Assembly (NCBI GenBank): GCA_047623555.1
Contig: JBLHMP010000006.1
Location: 1 to 64,000, forward strand
DNA length: 64,000 bases
Source: NORP181 sp047623555
GTDB taxonomy: Bacteria > Pseudomonadota > Alphaproteobacteria > Rhodobacterales > Rhodobacteraceae
Reading direction: 5' to 3'
The notes beneath the pieces are model-generated. The model was not told the DNA's origin. It searched no databases and worked only from the letters and a program-made list of their open reading frames with translations. Shown here one piece after another: positions 34,270-43,300 of this stretch. How positions within the stretch are numbered: the first letter of the stretch is position 1; each line of letters opens with the position of its first letter. A program made the position numbers and the translations under genes.

Positions 34270-34908
34270 TTAGCCCGGTTTGCACCTGTCCGGGTGGGAG
34301 TTTGCAAAGGCCACGTTATCGGCGCAAGCCTGTGCCGCGGCCTGAATACGCGGCAGATGAGAGATGTCGACGCTCCAGCGATTTGCGTTATAAAGCTGTG
34401 GAATCAGACAGATATCGACAAGGTTAGGACGGTCACCACAGCAATACGGCGTCTGGGCATAGCGGCCCAACATCGCCTCAACCGCCTCTAGTCCGGGGCC
34501 AATAAACCGGCGCATCCAGTTTTCGCGCGTCTCGGTCGGGGCGTCAGTAAGGGCCGCCGCATAGGTCACGACGCTAAGGTTGCAAACCGGATGGATATCG
34601 ACAGCGATGGCATGAGCCAGCGCCTGAACCTTGGCACGCCCGACGGGTTCATCAGGCAGCAGGCCAAGATCGCGGGTGGTGTTCAGGTAGTCCAGAATGG
34701 CCAGCGATTGCGTCAACCGCAGCCCATCAATATCAAGCGCCGGAACAAGCCCCTGAGGGTTTTTGGCCAGATAGGTCGCACCCTGTTGTTCACCATCAAC
34801 CAGATCGACGGATACGGCGGTATAGTCGATTTCGGCGAGGTTCAGAGCGATGCGAACACGGTAACTCGCGGTGGACCGCCAGTAGTCATAGAGAACTGTT
34901 TTGCTCAT
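34270..34908 (-). CDS. maiA: Maleylacetoacetate isomerase MaiA (zeta-class GST)
   Basis: The enzyme isomerises maleylacetoacetate to fumarylacetoacetate using glutathione in homogentisate degradation. The 212 residues begin MSKTVLYDYWRSTASYRVRIALN, with the SSCSxR-like zeta motif as STASYRVR, then NPQGLVPALDIDGLRLTQSLAIL near residue 50. The start at 34908 has a run of G plus GGAAA upstream. It is the last gene of the hmgA operon. Confidence 0.93.
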   Translation of the reverse strand: MSKTVLYDYWRSTASYRVRIALNLAEIDYTAVSVDLVDGEQQGATYLAKNPQGLVPALDIDGLRLTQSLAILDYLNTTRDLGLLPDEPVGRAKVQALAHAIAVDIHPVCNLSVVTYAAALTDAPTETRENWMRRFIGPGLEAVEAMLGRYAQTPYCCGDRPNLVDICLIPQLYNANRWSVDISHLPRIQAAAQACADNVAFANSHPDRCKPG

Positions 34909-34938
34909 GTTTCCCCCCAAATGCGCCGGCTGACGCTC

Positions 34939-35145
34939 TTAATCGCCGCTTTTTAACGCCGCCGCCGTTAAGGCCTGCGACAGCACGGCCCGGTCGCCAA
35001 TGTGATTGGACAGCACCAGAACAAGCCGGGCATTTAGCGCATCACTGTCTTCGCGCGATAGCCCGTCATGGGTGGCCAGCAATTCGGCGTAATAATCATC
35101 GGCCCCGTTTATGTTCGGGGTCAAAGTCAGGGTCAGGTCGGACAT
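34939..35145 (-). CDS. DUF2783 small protein, candidate MhaB coupling protein
   Basis: The 68-residue acidic protein (MSDLTLTLTPNINGADDYYAELL, then ARLVLVLSNHIGD) belongs to the DUF2783 group. It starts 5 bp after the stop of the FAD monooxygenase gene, with AAGGAG at 8 nt. In Pseudomonas putida U a small coupling protein, MhaB, works with the flavoprotein MhaA as 3-hydroxyphenylacetate 6-hydroxylase. Size and position fit that pairing here, but identity with MhaB is inference. Confidence 0.75.
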   Translation of the reverse strand: MSDLTLTLTPNINGADDYYAELLATHDGLSREDSDALNARLVLVLSNHIGDRAVLSQALTAAALKSGD

Positions 35146-35150
35146 GTCGA

Positions 35151-36761
35151 TCACTCCTTGCCAGTGGCGCGACGGATCGCAGCGCGGAACAGTTTGTCGT
35201 CAAAGCTTGGGCGTCGGGCGGCCACATGTTGGTCTGGCCGGATCAGATAGACACCGCTGGTCGCCTCGCCCAAATAACGGTTTTTCAGGGCCTGCGTTGG
35301 GTCGTCTTTGACCGACAAAGCCAAACGCGTAACGGTTATACCGTCCTCTTGGATCACGTCGGGTGCGTCGGCATCAATGGTCAGCAAGGTGAACTTGCCA
35401 GCCAGTTTGGGCAACAAAAACCCATCACCCAACGGCGCATCCGGGCAGGATGAACCGGGCCGGGATTGCTCTGGCCCATTTAGCGCATCGGCCGAATTCA
35501 GCGGCGATCCGTCATAGGTGCAAGGCACTGACAGGCGGCCTGAATTCACCAGCGGACGGGCAAATTCGTACTGTTCCGATAGGTCCAGAACCGCATCGCG
35601 CAGCACCCGTGACATGCCCGATTTTGGCGTAATAAAATCGGTCGAGCGGGACGAATTACGAATGTTTTCATCGGCCCCCCACACCCGTTCGCTGTTATAA
35701 CTATCAATCAGAGAGTCAGGCGCATCGCCATCAATCACCAGTTTCAGTTTCCAACACAGGTTGTCGGTATCCTGCAGCCCCGAGTTGGCGCCGCGTGCCC
35801 CAAACGGCGATACCTGATGCGCCGAATCGCCCGCGAAAATCACCCGCTCGTGGCGGAATTGCTCCATGCGACGGCATTGGAATGTGTAAATACTCACCCA
35901 TTCCAGCTCAAATTCTACGTCATCGCCAAGCATCGCCTTAAGCCTTGGAATCACGTTTTCCGGCTTTTTCTCGTGGTCCCTGTCGATGTCCCAGCCCAGT
36001 TGCAGATCAATGCGCCAAACCCCATCGGGTTGTTTGTGTAACAGCGCCGACTGGCCTCGGTTAAACGGCGGATCGAACCAGAACCAGCGTTCGGTGGGGA
36101 AATCCGCCTCCATCACGACGTCGGCGATCAGGAAATTATCCTCAAACACCCGCCCGACGAAATCTTTGCCCAGCATCGCCCGCATCGGTGAATTGGCCCC
36201 ATCACAGGCGATCATCCAATCGGCATCAAGGTTATAGCTGTCTTCGGGGGTGTCGATTTCGATGGTGACGTGATCGGGATGCGACCCCACGGCGGACACT
36301 TTGTTGCGCCCGCGAATTTCGATCGGTGCGCCTGCGGCCTGCAGCGCGCGGACCCGATCCACAAGATACTGTTCCAGATAGTATTGTTGCAGATTGACGA
36401 AGGCGGGAAAGGCGTGGCCGTCCTCTTCTTGCAGATCAAAGTCATAGACCTGCCGTTTGTCAAAAAACACTTTGCCCTTGTTCCACAGCACGCCTTTGTC
36501 GACCATCGGCGCGGCACAGCCCAGACGATCCAGAATTTCCAGCGGCCGTTTGGCGAAACAAATGGCGCGGCTGCCGGTGCTGACGCGGTCGTTGTCATCA
36601 AGCACAACAACCTGAATGCCCTGCTGCGCCAGATCAATGGCGGCGGCCAATCCAATTGGTCCGGCACCAACAACGATCACCTTGTGGCGCGCCGTAGTCA
36701 TTGCGTCCTGATCAGCGTGGCGGCTGTAGGGGTACATCGGAGTTTCGAAAATCTGGTTCAT
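35151..36761 (-). CDS. FAD-dependent aromatic monooxygenase, candidate 3-hydroxyphenylacetate 6-hydroxylase (MhaA-like)
   Basis: This is a 536-residue class A flavoprotein hydroxylase. The Rossmann motif VIVVGAGPIGLAAAIDLAQQG-like text starts near residue 28 and the conserved DG motif WMIACDGANSPMR near residue 180. The second FAD motif, VIFAGDSAHQVSPFGARGANSG, near residue 310 is complete. A thioredoxin-like C-domain is expected. It lies in the homogentisate operon directly before a DUF2783 gene, which suggests ring hydroxylation that yields homogentisate. 3-(3-hydroxyphenyl)propionate hydroxylase-type activity is the alternative. Confidence 0.82.
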   Translation of the reverse strand: MNQIFETPMYPYSRHADQDAMTTARHKVIVVGAGPIGLAAAIDLAQQGIQVVVLDDNDRVSTGSRAICFAKRPLEILDRLGCAAPMVDKGVLWNKGKVFFDKRQVYDFDLQEEDGHAFPAFVNLQQYYLEQYLVDRVRALQAAGAPIEIRGRNKVSAVGSHPDHVTIEIDTPEDSYNLDADWMIACDGANSPMRAMLGKDFVGRVFEDNFLIADVVMEADFPTERWFWFDPPFNRGQSALLHKQPDGVWRIDLQLGWDIDRDHEKKPENVIPRLKAMLGDDVEFELEWVSIYTFQCRRMEQFRHERVIFAGDSAHQVSPFGARGANSGLQDTDNLCWKLKLVIDGDAPDSLIDSYNSERVWGADENIRNSSRSTDFITPKSGMSRVLRDAVLDLSEQYEFARPLVNSGRLSVPCTYDGSPLNSADALNGPEQSRPGSSCPDAPLGDGFLLPKLAGKFTLLTIDADAPDVIQEDGITVTRLALSVKDDPTQALKNRYLGEATSGVYLIRPDQHVAARRPSFDDKLFRAAIRRATGKE

Positions 36762-36917
36762 TTGCAGAGTCTCCTGATCCTATGGGTGTCGGCGATTCGT
36801 GAGGTGACCTTACGTGATTTGGTATCAAGGCGATTTGATCCAGCGCAGGTGCATACTATCGAAATGTTTACCATAGCGGTGTGGTGCGGGCCCCGAAAGA
36901 CCCGCGCCAAGGGCGTT

Positions 36918-37868
36918 TTACGCCTGCAATGCCTCCCACATTTCGATGTCACGTTGCGCCGTCCAGATACGCGGAGTGTCGATGCCCCGGGCTTCGTCAT
37001 AGGCGCGCGCAACGTTGAACGGCAGGCAATGCTCATAGATCGCATAGTCGCTGAACTTTGGATCGCATTCTTCGCGCACGGCGTTCCAGGCGTCTTTTAG
37101 CGTACCATTGCGGGCTGCAACCTTGGCCGCCGGACGGTAGGTGCTGGCAACAAAGTCGCGGGTATTTTCAATGGCGGCGTTGACCATGTCTTTGCCGATA
37201 AGCGCATCACCACGACCGGGTGCAATGGCGTCCACATCAAACATCTTGATGTTGTCCAACGTATCGCCCCATTCGCCGAAATGTCCGTCGCCACAATAAC
37301 AGGCGCTGTGATATTCGACGATATCACCCGTGAACATGACGTTTTGATCCGGCACATGGATGACGATATCGCCCGCCGTATGGGCGCGACCCAGATGCAT
37401 CAGGTTGATTTGGCGATTGCCCAGATAGACCGTCATGTTGTCGCTGAATGTGGTGGTTGGATAGGTCAGGCCCGGAATGCTTTCGTGGCCTTCAAACAGA
37501 CGTGGAAAGCGTTGGAATTCACTATCCCAGTCCTCTTGTCCGCGCTCTACAACCATCGACCGGGCGGTTTCACCCATGATGATCTGCTCGGCGCCAAACG
37601 CCGACGCGCCAAGGACGCGAACCGCGTGATAATGCGTCAGCACCAGATGGCTGATCGGTTTGTCGGTGACTTCGCGCACCTTTTCGATGACTTTGTTGGC
37701 AAGGCGCGGGGTCGCCTGCGCCTCGATGATCATGACGCTGTCGTCGCCGATGATAACGCCGGAATTTGGGTCACCTTCGGCGGTAAAGGCCCACAGGCCC
37801 TCGCCGACTTCGGTAAAGCTGATGTTCTTTTCGGTCATGTCCCCTTGGGACGCGAATGCTTTGGCCAT
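36918..37868 (-). CDS. MBL-fold metallo-hydrolase of the homogentisate operon
   Basis: The 316-residue protein has the metallo-beta-lactamase fold: SGVIIGDDSVMIIEAQATP near residue 38, LTHYHAVRVLGASAF near residue 78, GRAHTAGDIVIHVPDQNVMFTGDIVEY near residue 160. The first metal motif reads HYHAVR rather than HxHxDH, so the usual Asp and third His are missing and the metal site may be altered. It sits between fahA and the mhaA-like gene, which suggests a role in aromatic catabolism, perhaps thioester or lactone hydrolysis. Confidence 0.85.
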   Translation of the reverse strand: MAKAFASQGDMTEKNISFTEVGEGLWAFTAEGDPNSGVIIGDDSVMIIEAQATPRLANKVIEKVREVTDKPISHLVLTHYHAVRVLGASAFGAEQIIMGETARSMVVERGQEDWDSEFQRFPRLFEGHESIPGLTYPTTTFSDNMTVYLGNRQINLMHLGRAHTAGDIVIHVPDQNVMFTGDIVEYHSACYCGDGHFGEWGDTLDNIKMFDVDAIAPGRGDALIGKDMVNAAIENTRDFVASTYRPAAKVAARNGTLKDAWNAVREECDPKFSDYAIYEHCLPFNVARAYDEARGIDTPRIWTAQRDIEMWEALQA

Positions 37869-37888
37869 TGTGGTTCTCCGTTCTATTT

Positions 37889-39136
37889 CTATGTGCGGGC
37901 GGGCAGGATGGTGCCGGTGCAGGTGCCAAACCCGATGCGATAGCCTTCGCCTTGGGCGTGGCCGTGCAGGGTCAGGGTGTCGCCATCCTCCAGAAAGCTG
38001 CGGGTCTCGCCGCTGTCCAATGTCAGTGGTTCTTTGCCGCCCCAGCTAAGTTCAAACAGTGAGCCGCGTTGGTGTTTTTCGTCGCCGGAAATGGTGCCTG
38101 AGCCGAGCAGATCGCCCGAGTTCATCGCACAGCCGGATGAGGCATGGTGGGTCAGCTGTTGTGCGGCCGAGAAATACATCTCGTTGTAATTGGTTTCGCA
38201 GATCACCGTGTCAGTGCCGCCCTTAGGGGCCAAACGCACAGACAAGTTGATATCATACAGCATTGGCGTTGGTTCATGCAGATATGGCAACAGTTCCTTT
38301 TCACGCGGCGGAGTTGAGGTGCGGAAAGGCTCTAACGCGGGTTTGGTGACAATCCACGGGCTGATTGAGGTGGCGAACGCTTTGGCCTGAAACGGGCCAA
38401 GCGGCTGGTATTCCCAGGTCTGAATATCGCGCGCAGACCAGTCGTTTAACATGACATAGCCAAAGATCATCGCATCCGCTTCGGCGACGGTGATGGGCTG
38501 ACCCATCTCGGAGCTGGTGCCAACAATGGCCCCCATCTCAAGCTCCAGATCCAACCGTTTGCAGGGGCCAAAAGACGGCGCATCAGCATCCGGGGCCTTG
38601 GTCTGGCCATTGGGGCGGTGGAAATCGGTGCCGCTAATCACAACGGTTGAGGCGCGGCCATTATAGCCGATGGGAATGTGCAACCAATTCGGCGGTAGCG
38701 CATTTTCAGCACCCCGAAACATAGTGCCGACATTTGTGGCGTGGTTCTTGCAGGCATAGAAATCGGTGTATTCGGACACCATCATAGGCATGTGCAATGT
38801 GACATTGGCCATTGGCACCAGCAACGGTGCAATTTGGTCCCGTTCGACCGATCCGTCCTCAAGCAGGGTCGTCAGGCGGGCGCGCAGGGCGGCCCAAACG
38901 GCGGGGCCTTGCTCCATCAGGTCGTTCCAGAACGGAACGTCAAACAGCGGGTCATCCGTTAGATCAATAACTCCGGCCTCTTCGGCGGCGGCCATGTCCA
39001 ACACCATATCGCCGATGGCAACACCGCAGCGCGGTTCTGTTTCATCGGTGGAAAAGACGCCGTAAGGCAGGTTGTTCAAAGGGAAAGGGCCGTCGGCGGC
39101 ATTGGCCGAAGCGACCCAGCTTTTCATCAGAGACAT
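37889..39136 (-). CDS. fahA: Fumarylacetoacetase FahA
   Basis: This enzyme hydrolyses fumarylacetoacetate to fumarate and acetoacetate, the last step of homogentisate degradation. The 415-residue protein has the N-terminal SH3-like domain (NNLPYGVFST) and the catalytic FAH domain with FYACKNHATNVGTMFRG near residue 127, LDLELEMGAIVG and GYVMLNDWSARDIQ. The start at 39136 has AGAAGGA upstream. The longer frame beginning at 39169 runs into the intergenic repeat and is unlikely. Confidence 0.95.
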   Translation of the reverse strand: MSLMKSWVASANAADGPFPLNNLPYGVFSTDETEPRCGVAIGDMVLDMAAAEEAGVIDLTDDPLFDVPFWNDLMEQGPAVWAALRARLTTLLEDGSVERDQIAPLLVPMANVTLHMPMMVSEYTDFYACKNHATNVGTMFRGAENALPPNWLHIPIGYNGRASTVVISGTDFHRPNGQTKAPDADAPSFGPCKRLDLELEMGAIVGTSSEMGQPITVAEADAMIFGYVMLNDWSARDIQTWEYQPLGPFQAKAFATSISPWIVTKPALEPFRTSTPPREKELLPYLHEPTPMLYDINLSVRLAPKGGTDTVICETNYNEMYFSAAQQLTHHASSGCAMNSGDLLGSGTISGDEKHQRGSLFELSWGGKEPLTLDSGETRSFLEDGDTLTLHGHAQGEGYRIGFGTCTGTILPART

Positions 39137-39155
39137 AAGTGGTTCCTTCTGCGGC

Positions 39156-39213
39156 GCGTGGGTTTTCACCCACCCTACACCAGTTTGCGTAGGGGGGGTG
39201 AAAACCCACGCTC
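39156..39213. repeat. Inverted pair of family B palindromic repeats between hmgA and fahA
   Basis: gcgtgggttttcacccaccc at 39156-39175, followed by tac, faces a reversed copy, gggggggtgaaaacccacgc, at 39191-39210, across a short spacer. Each copy is a hairpin by itself, and the pair can also form one long stem. It lies within the hmgA-fahA operon, where it could shape mRNA processing. Related single copies are at 18476, 30585 and 50357. Confidence 0.75.
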
Positions 39214-39217
39214 CTTG

Positions 39218-40579
39218 TTATTTCTTACCGGGGGTTCCGTCGAATTTCTTCTCAATGTCGCTCCAGCAGTCGATATAGTCATCCTGCAACGGCGCCTCGT
39301 TCGCGGCAAATGCAGTCAGATGCTGGGGAAACCGGGTCTCGAACATGAACGACATGGTATTGTCGAGTTTATCCGGACCCTGATTGGCATTGGACGCCTT
39401 TTCAAACGCGTTCTTGTCCGGCCCATGCGGCAACATCATGTTGTGCAGGCTAAGCCCGCCGGGAACAAATCCCTTGGGTTTGGCGTCATACTGGCCGTAA
39501 ATATTACCCATCATCTCGGTCATGATGTTCTTGTGATACCATGGCGGGCGGAACGTATCTTCCATCACCATCCAGCGTTCGCGGAACAGGACAAAGTCGA
39601 TATTGGCCGTGCCGGGAACACCCGAGGCCGCCGTAAGTACAGTAAAGATCGACGGGTCAGGGTGGTCAAACAGGATCGACCCAACCGGACAATAGGTGCG
39701 CAGGTCGTATTTCATGGGCGCGTAATTGCCGTGCCATGCCACCACGTCCAGTGGCGAATGGCCAATGTGTGTCTCGTGGAACTGCCCACACCATTTGATG
39801 ATCACAGTCGACGGCGTTTCGCGATCCTCAAAGGCTGCCACTGGCGTTTTGAAATCGCGCCGGTTGGCCATGCAATTGGCCCCGATTGGCCCGCGCCCCG
39901 GCAATTCAAACTTTTGTCCGTAGTTTTCGCACACGAAACCGCGCGCTGGCCCTTCGAGCACTTCGACGCGGTACAGCAACCCACGCGGGATGATGGCGAT
40001 CTCTTTGGGTTCAAGGTCAATGATCCCCAGTTCGGTGGCAAAGCGCAAACGTCCCTCTTGCGGGACGATCAGCAATTCGCTGTCTGCCGAATAGAAATAC
40101 TGGTCCTTCATGGACTCGTTGACCAGATAGATATGACTGGCCATGCCAACCTGGGTGTTCACATCGCCGGCCGTGGTCATGGTGCGCATGCCGGTCAGCC
40201 ATGTCAGCGGCCCATCGGAATGCGGCACCGGATCCCAGCGGTATTGGCCCAATGAAATCACATCCGGGTCCACGAGCGGCGCGGATTTCCAATACGGCAT
40301 GTCAATCTTTTCGTACCGGTGCGAATGTTTCACCGAGGGGCGGATGCGGTAACACCAGGTGCGTTCGTTTTGATGGCTGGGCGCAGTAAAGGCGGTGCCA
40401 GTCAGCTGCTCTCCGTACAGACCATAGTTACATTTCTGCGGGCTGTTCCTGCCTTGCGGCAATGCCCCGGGCAGCGCCTCGGTTTCAAAATCGTTGCCAA
40501 AGCCGGGCATATAGCCCTTTACGGTGCCAACAGGGGTTGAGGCCTGGACCATTTGGTGGGGATCATCTGGGCGATTCAT
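39218..40579 (-). CDS. hmgA: Homogentisate 1,2-dioxygenase HmgA
   Basis: The Fe(II) enzyme opens the ring of homogentisate to maleylacetoacetate. The 453-residue length is normal. Characteristic text includes YMPGFGNDFETEALPGALPQGRNSPQ near residue 23 (positions 40448-40513), PWYHKNIMTEMMGN near residue 340, and FVPGGLSLHNMMLPHGPD near residue 375, which carry the iron-binding His/Glu residues. GGGAG precedes the ATG. It is first in the operon and divergent from a MarR regulator. Confidence 0.97.
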   Translation of the reverse strand: MNRPDDPHQMVQASTPVGTVKGYMPGFGNDFETEALPGALPQGRNSPQKCNYGLYGEQLTGTAFTAPSHQNERTWCYRIRPSVKHSHRYEKIDMPYWKSAPLVDPDVISLGQYRWDPVPHSDGPLTWLTGMRTMTTAGDVNTQVGMASHIYLVNESMKDQYFYSADSELLIVPQEGRLRFATELGIIDLEPKEIAIIPRGLLYRVEVLEGPARGFVCENYGQKFELPGRGPIGANCMANRRDFKTPVAAFEDRETPSTVIIKWCGQFHETHIGHSPLDVVAWHGNYAPMKYDLRTYCPVGSILFDHPDPSIFTVLTAASGVPGTANIDFVLFRERWMVMEDTFRPPWYHKNIMTEMMGNIYGQYDAKPKGFVPGGLSLHNMMLPHGPDKNAFEKASNANQGPDKLDNTMSFMFETRFPQHLTAFAANEAPLQDDYIDCWSDIEKKFDGTPGKK

Positions 40580-40613
40580 AGTGCAATACTCCCTTATCTA
40601 ACGGCAGACCTAA

Positions 40614-40631
40614 TAGTTGATTTTGTAACTA
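40614..40631. promoter_or_regulatory. Operator candidate between hmgA and marR
   Basis: TAGTT at 40614-40618 and AACTA at 40627-40631 form an inverted repeat in an A/T-rich 71-bp divergent gap, with overlapping GTTG/CAAC half sites at 40616-40619 and 40633-40636. An 18-bp imperfect palindrome in this position fits a MarR-family binding site that controls both directions. Confidence 0.4.
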
Positions 40632-40650
40632 ACAACCGTTACGAGGCCAT

Positions 40651-41088
40651 ATGACACAAAAAGATGACTTCGATTTGCAGAGTTTTCTGCCGTATCTGCT
40701 CAATCAGGCTGCCGAGGAAAGCTCACTGGCGTTTCAGCAGGTTTACAAAGGGCGCTATGGCATGTTGCGCACCGAATGGCGGGTGTTGTTTCATCTGGGG
40801 ATATACGGGCAAATGACGGCCAAAGAGATTGGCGCGCGGGCGCGTATTCATAAGACCAAGGTCAGCCGCGCGGTCAGTAAACTGGAACAGCGCCGGTTTT
40901 TAACCCGCACCCGAGATGAGCAGGATCGTCGGTTGGAACATTTGAACCTGACGACAGCAGGGCAGGCCGCATACAAGGATTTACATGCCGTTGCGAACAC
41001 CTATGATCAAAAGCTATCGGCGTTATTCCCAGTCGCCGAGGCAAAAATGCTTCGTTTTATGCTGCGGCGCCTATCCGGGTTAGAATGA
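40651..41088 (+). CDS. MarR-family regulator of the homogentisate operon
   Basis: The 145-residue winged-helix protein shows YGMLRTEWRVLFHLG, then MTAKEIGARARIHKTKVSRAV (recognition helix) and a wing with RTRDEQDRRLEHLNLT, the DxR(R) motif of MarR proteins. It is divergent from hmgA with a palindromic gap between them. It likely represses the hmg operon until an aromatic intermediate binds. The effector cannot be identified from sequence. Confidence 0.88.
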   Translation: MTQKDDFDLQSFLPYLLNQAAEESSLAFQQVYKGRYGMLRTEWRVLFHLGIYGQMTAKEIGARARIHKTKVSRAVSKLEQRRFLTRTRDEQDRRLEHLNLTTAGQAAYKDLHAVANTYDQKLSALFPVAEAKMLRFMLRRLSGLE

Positions 41089-41104
41089 AAGTGGAGGATT
41101 GGAT

Positions 41105-42385
41105 ATGCCACACGAAATAGCAGCCCAGCCCCCCGCCCAGACCCCCGCCCAGACCCTCGGCCAAATACGCGGATCAATGGTTGCGGATTGGTTGCTTCAG
41201 CAGGGGTTGGCAGGCCTATCCGAGCAGGAATTGCTGAAGGGGTATTGCCAGAAATTGTTGGATTGCGGCATTCCTTTGATGCGTCTTCATGTTGCCGAAC
41301 GCGCCTTTCACCCACTTTACGGTGGTGTTGGGTTTGATTGGCTGCGCGACAGCGGTGTGTCACAAGAACATTACGAACGCACGACTTTACCTGCAGAGCG
41401 CTGGACGAAAAGTCCGCTCTATTTCATGCTGGAAACGAGCAAATTCGAGTTTCGGCAAAAACTCGCTGATCTTGATAGCGACACCCCGTTTCCGATTTTT
41501 ACCGAACTAAAGCAGGCCGGTGGCACTGACTATCTGGCCATGGCCCTGTTGTTTGAAGCTTACGATTTAGAGGTCAAAATTGATCCCAAAGCGCCTCCCG
41601 ATGGTGCATTGGTTTCGTGGTCCAGTGATGCCGAGGCCGGGTTTTCAGAGGCTGATATCGCAACGATCAAACATTCGGTGCCAGCTTTGGGGTTGGCGCT
41701 GAAATCGGCCTCGAACTTGTTGCTGGCGCAGAATCTGTTGGCGGTCTATTTGGGCGCCGATGCGGGCAATCGGGTGTTGTCGGGCGAAATTCAACGCGGG
41801 TCGTTGCAACAGATAACAGCGGTCATCTGCTATTTTGACTTGACCGGGTTCACCAGCCTGACCGAAGAAACGCCGGGTACGGCATTGATTGCCATGTTAA
41901 ACGATTACTTTGGCGTGGTTGTTTCCCTAATCGAGGCAAATGGCGGCAATGTCCTAAAGTTCATGGGCGACGGGTTGCTGGCCATTTTCGGGCAGGATGA
42001 TGTGCAGTTGGCGACGCAGTCAGCCCTGAAGTCGGCAACGCAAATCCGCAACCATCTGCGTAAGCGCAATATCAGGCGCAAAGCCGAAGAGTTGCCATTT
42101 ACAGACTTCACATTGGCGCTGCATCTGGGCGAAATTCTTTATGGAAATATCGGATCGGAAACCCGGCTTGATTTCACTGTGATTGGGCCTGCGGTCAACC
42201 TTACGGCGCGCATTGCGGGTATGCACAAATCTGTGGGTCGGCGCATCATTGTGTCAGACGCAATCGTTCAGGCGGCCAGGGTCAAAGATCATGATCTGGT
42301 TTCGTTGGGCCGCTTTATGCTGCGTGGTGTATCCAAGCCCATTGAGCTGTTTACAATTTATGAAGCTGAAAGCAGCCTAAATTAA
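41105..42385 (+). CDS. Class III adenylate/guanylate cyclase
   Basis: The 426-residue protein has a C-terminal cyclase homology domain from about residue 230: AVICYFDLTGFTSLTEETPG with one metal Asp, then VLKFMGDGLLAIFG with the second, and GPAVNLTARIAG. The N-terminal 220 residues lack membrane segments and probably sense a signal. A 12-bp tandem duplication near the start encodes PAQTPAQT. The ATG has GGAGG 8 nt upstream. The product is probably cAMP; GTP use is not excluded. Confidence 0.88.
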   Translation: MPHEIAAQPPAQTPAQTLGQIRGSMVADWLLQQGLAGLSEQELLKGYCQKLLDCGIPLMRLHVAERAFHPLYGGVGFDWLRDSGVSQEHYERTTLPAERWTKSPLYFMLETSKFEFRQKLADLDSDTPFPIFTELKQAGGTDYLAMALLFEAYDLEVKIDPKAPPDGALVSWSSDAEAGFSEADIATIKHSVPALGLALKSASNLLLAQNLLAVYLGADAGNRVLSGEIQRGSLQQITAVICYFDLTGFTSLTEETPGTALIAMLNDYFGVVVSLIEANGGNVLKFMGDGLLAIFGQDDVQLATQSALKSATQIRNHLRKRNIRRKAEELPFTDFTLALHLGEILYGNIGSETRLDFTVIGPAVNLTARIAGMHKSVGRRIIVSDAIVQAARVKDHDLVSLGRFMLRGVSKPIELFTIYEAESSLN

Positions 42386-42389
42386 GGTG

Positions 42390-43199
42390 TTAGAAATCAA
42401 CCGTCACCCCTGGCAAGTTCAAGGCTTTCATCATCTCGCGCAATTCCTGCCGGGCTGCGACGTTGGAGATATTCATCTGCTTTATGCCAATGTCTTTGAG
42501 GTCCAGCAACGTCAGGCCGCGTGGGAATAGTTCGCGAAAAATAACCCGTTCGCTAAAGCCCGGAGCAACGCGGAAGCCGATGCGTTTGGACAGCATCTTA
42601 ATGGCCCGCTCCATCTTTTCCTTGTTCAGCATCCGCTGTGTCGCCACCCGGTTGCGCACAACGATCCAGTCGATGGGCTTTAATCCGGCCTGCGCCCGCA
42701 ATTGCCGGGCGTTCCAGACCATTTCGGAATAAACTGACGGGCCCAAAATTTTCTCGCCTTCTGGGTCAATCCGGGCCAGCAGATCGAAATCAACGAAACT
42801 GTCGTTCAGCGGTGTGACCAACGTGTCAGACAGCGAATGCGCCACCTGACTAAGCCGGGTGTGCGATCCGGGGCAGTCGATCAGGATAAAGTCGTTGTCA
42901 GTTTCAAGCCGTGCAACGGCAGCAGACAGGCGATGATCATAGATGTTTTCGCCCGGTTTGAGTTGCGCCGGGTCGATCTCGGGCAGGTCGTGACAATGGA
43001 CTTGTGGCAGATTGATGCCCGAGGATTCCATAAACGCCTGTCGGTTTTCGACATAGCGGCCTAGGGTGCGTTGGCGTAAATCCAGATCAAGCGCGCTGAC
43101 TTTGTGGCCCATCCGCGCGAGCGCAGTCGCCATGTGCATTGACACAGTAGATTTGCCCGCACCGCCTTTTTCATTTCCGACGACGATAATATGCGCCAT
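42390..43199 (-). CDS. mipZ: Division-plane positioning ATPase MipZ
   Basis: This is a ParA/MinD-type ATPase that forms a bipolar gradient by binding ParB at the poles and blocks FtsZ assembly there, known from Caulobacter and common in alphaproteobacteria. At 269 residues it shows the deviant Walker A GNEKGGAGKSTVSMHMA, the motif LDLDLRQRTLGRY near residue 40, and LIDCPGSHTRLSQVAHS near residue 100. The ATG at 43199 follows AAAGGAC. Divergence from Soj-like ParA is clear from the DLRQRT region. Confidence 0.92.
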   Translation of the reverse strand: MAHIIVVGNEKGGAGKSTVSMHMATALARMGHKVSALDLDLRQRTLGRYVENRQAFMESSGINLPQVHCHDLPEIDPAQLKPGENIYDHRLSAAVARLETDNDFILIDCPGSHTRLSQVAHSLSDTLVTPLNDSFVDFDLLARIDPEGEKILGPSVYSEMVWNARQLRAQAGLKPIDWIVVRNRVATQRMLNKEKMERAIKMLSKRIGFRVAPGFSERVIFRELFPRGLTLLDLKDIGIKQMNISNVAARQELREMMKALNLPGVTVDF

Positions 43200-43300
43200 G
43201 CACTGTCCTTTGCCCGTAAAGCCGAGATTTGTTTTGTTGGCACTATATGTTGTGTGTCGCCTTATGAAAAGCACTGTGGCGCATTGAGTGTCCTCAGAAA

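Noticed and set aside
41131..41154. Tandem 12-bp repeat as a regulatory or CRISPR-like element
   Set aside because: It is just two copies of a PAQT codon block inside the cyclase gene.
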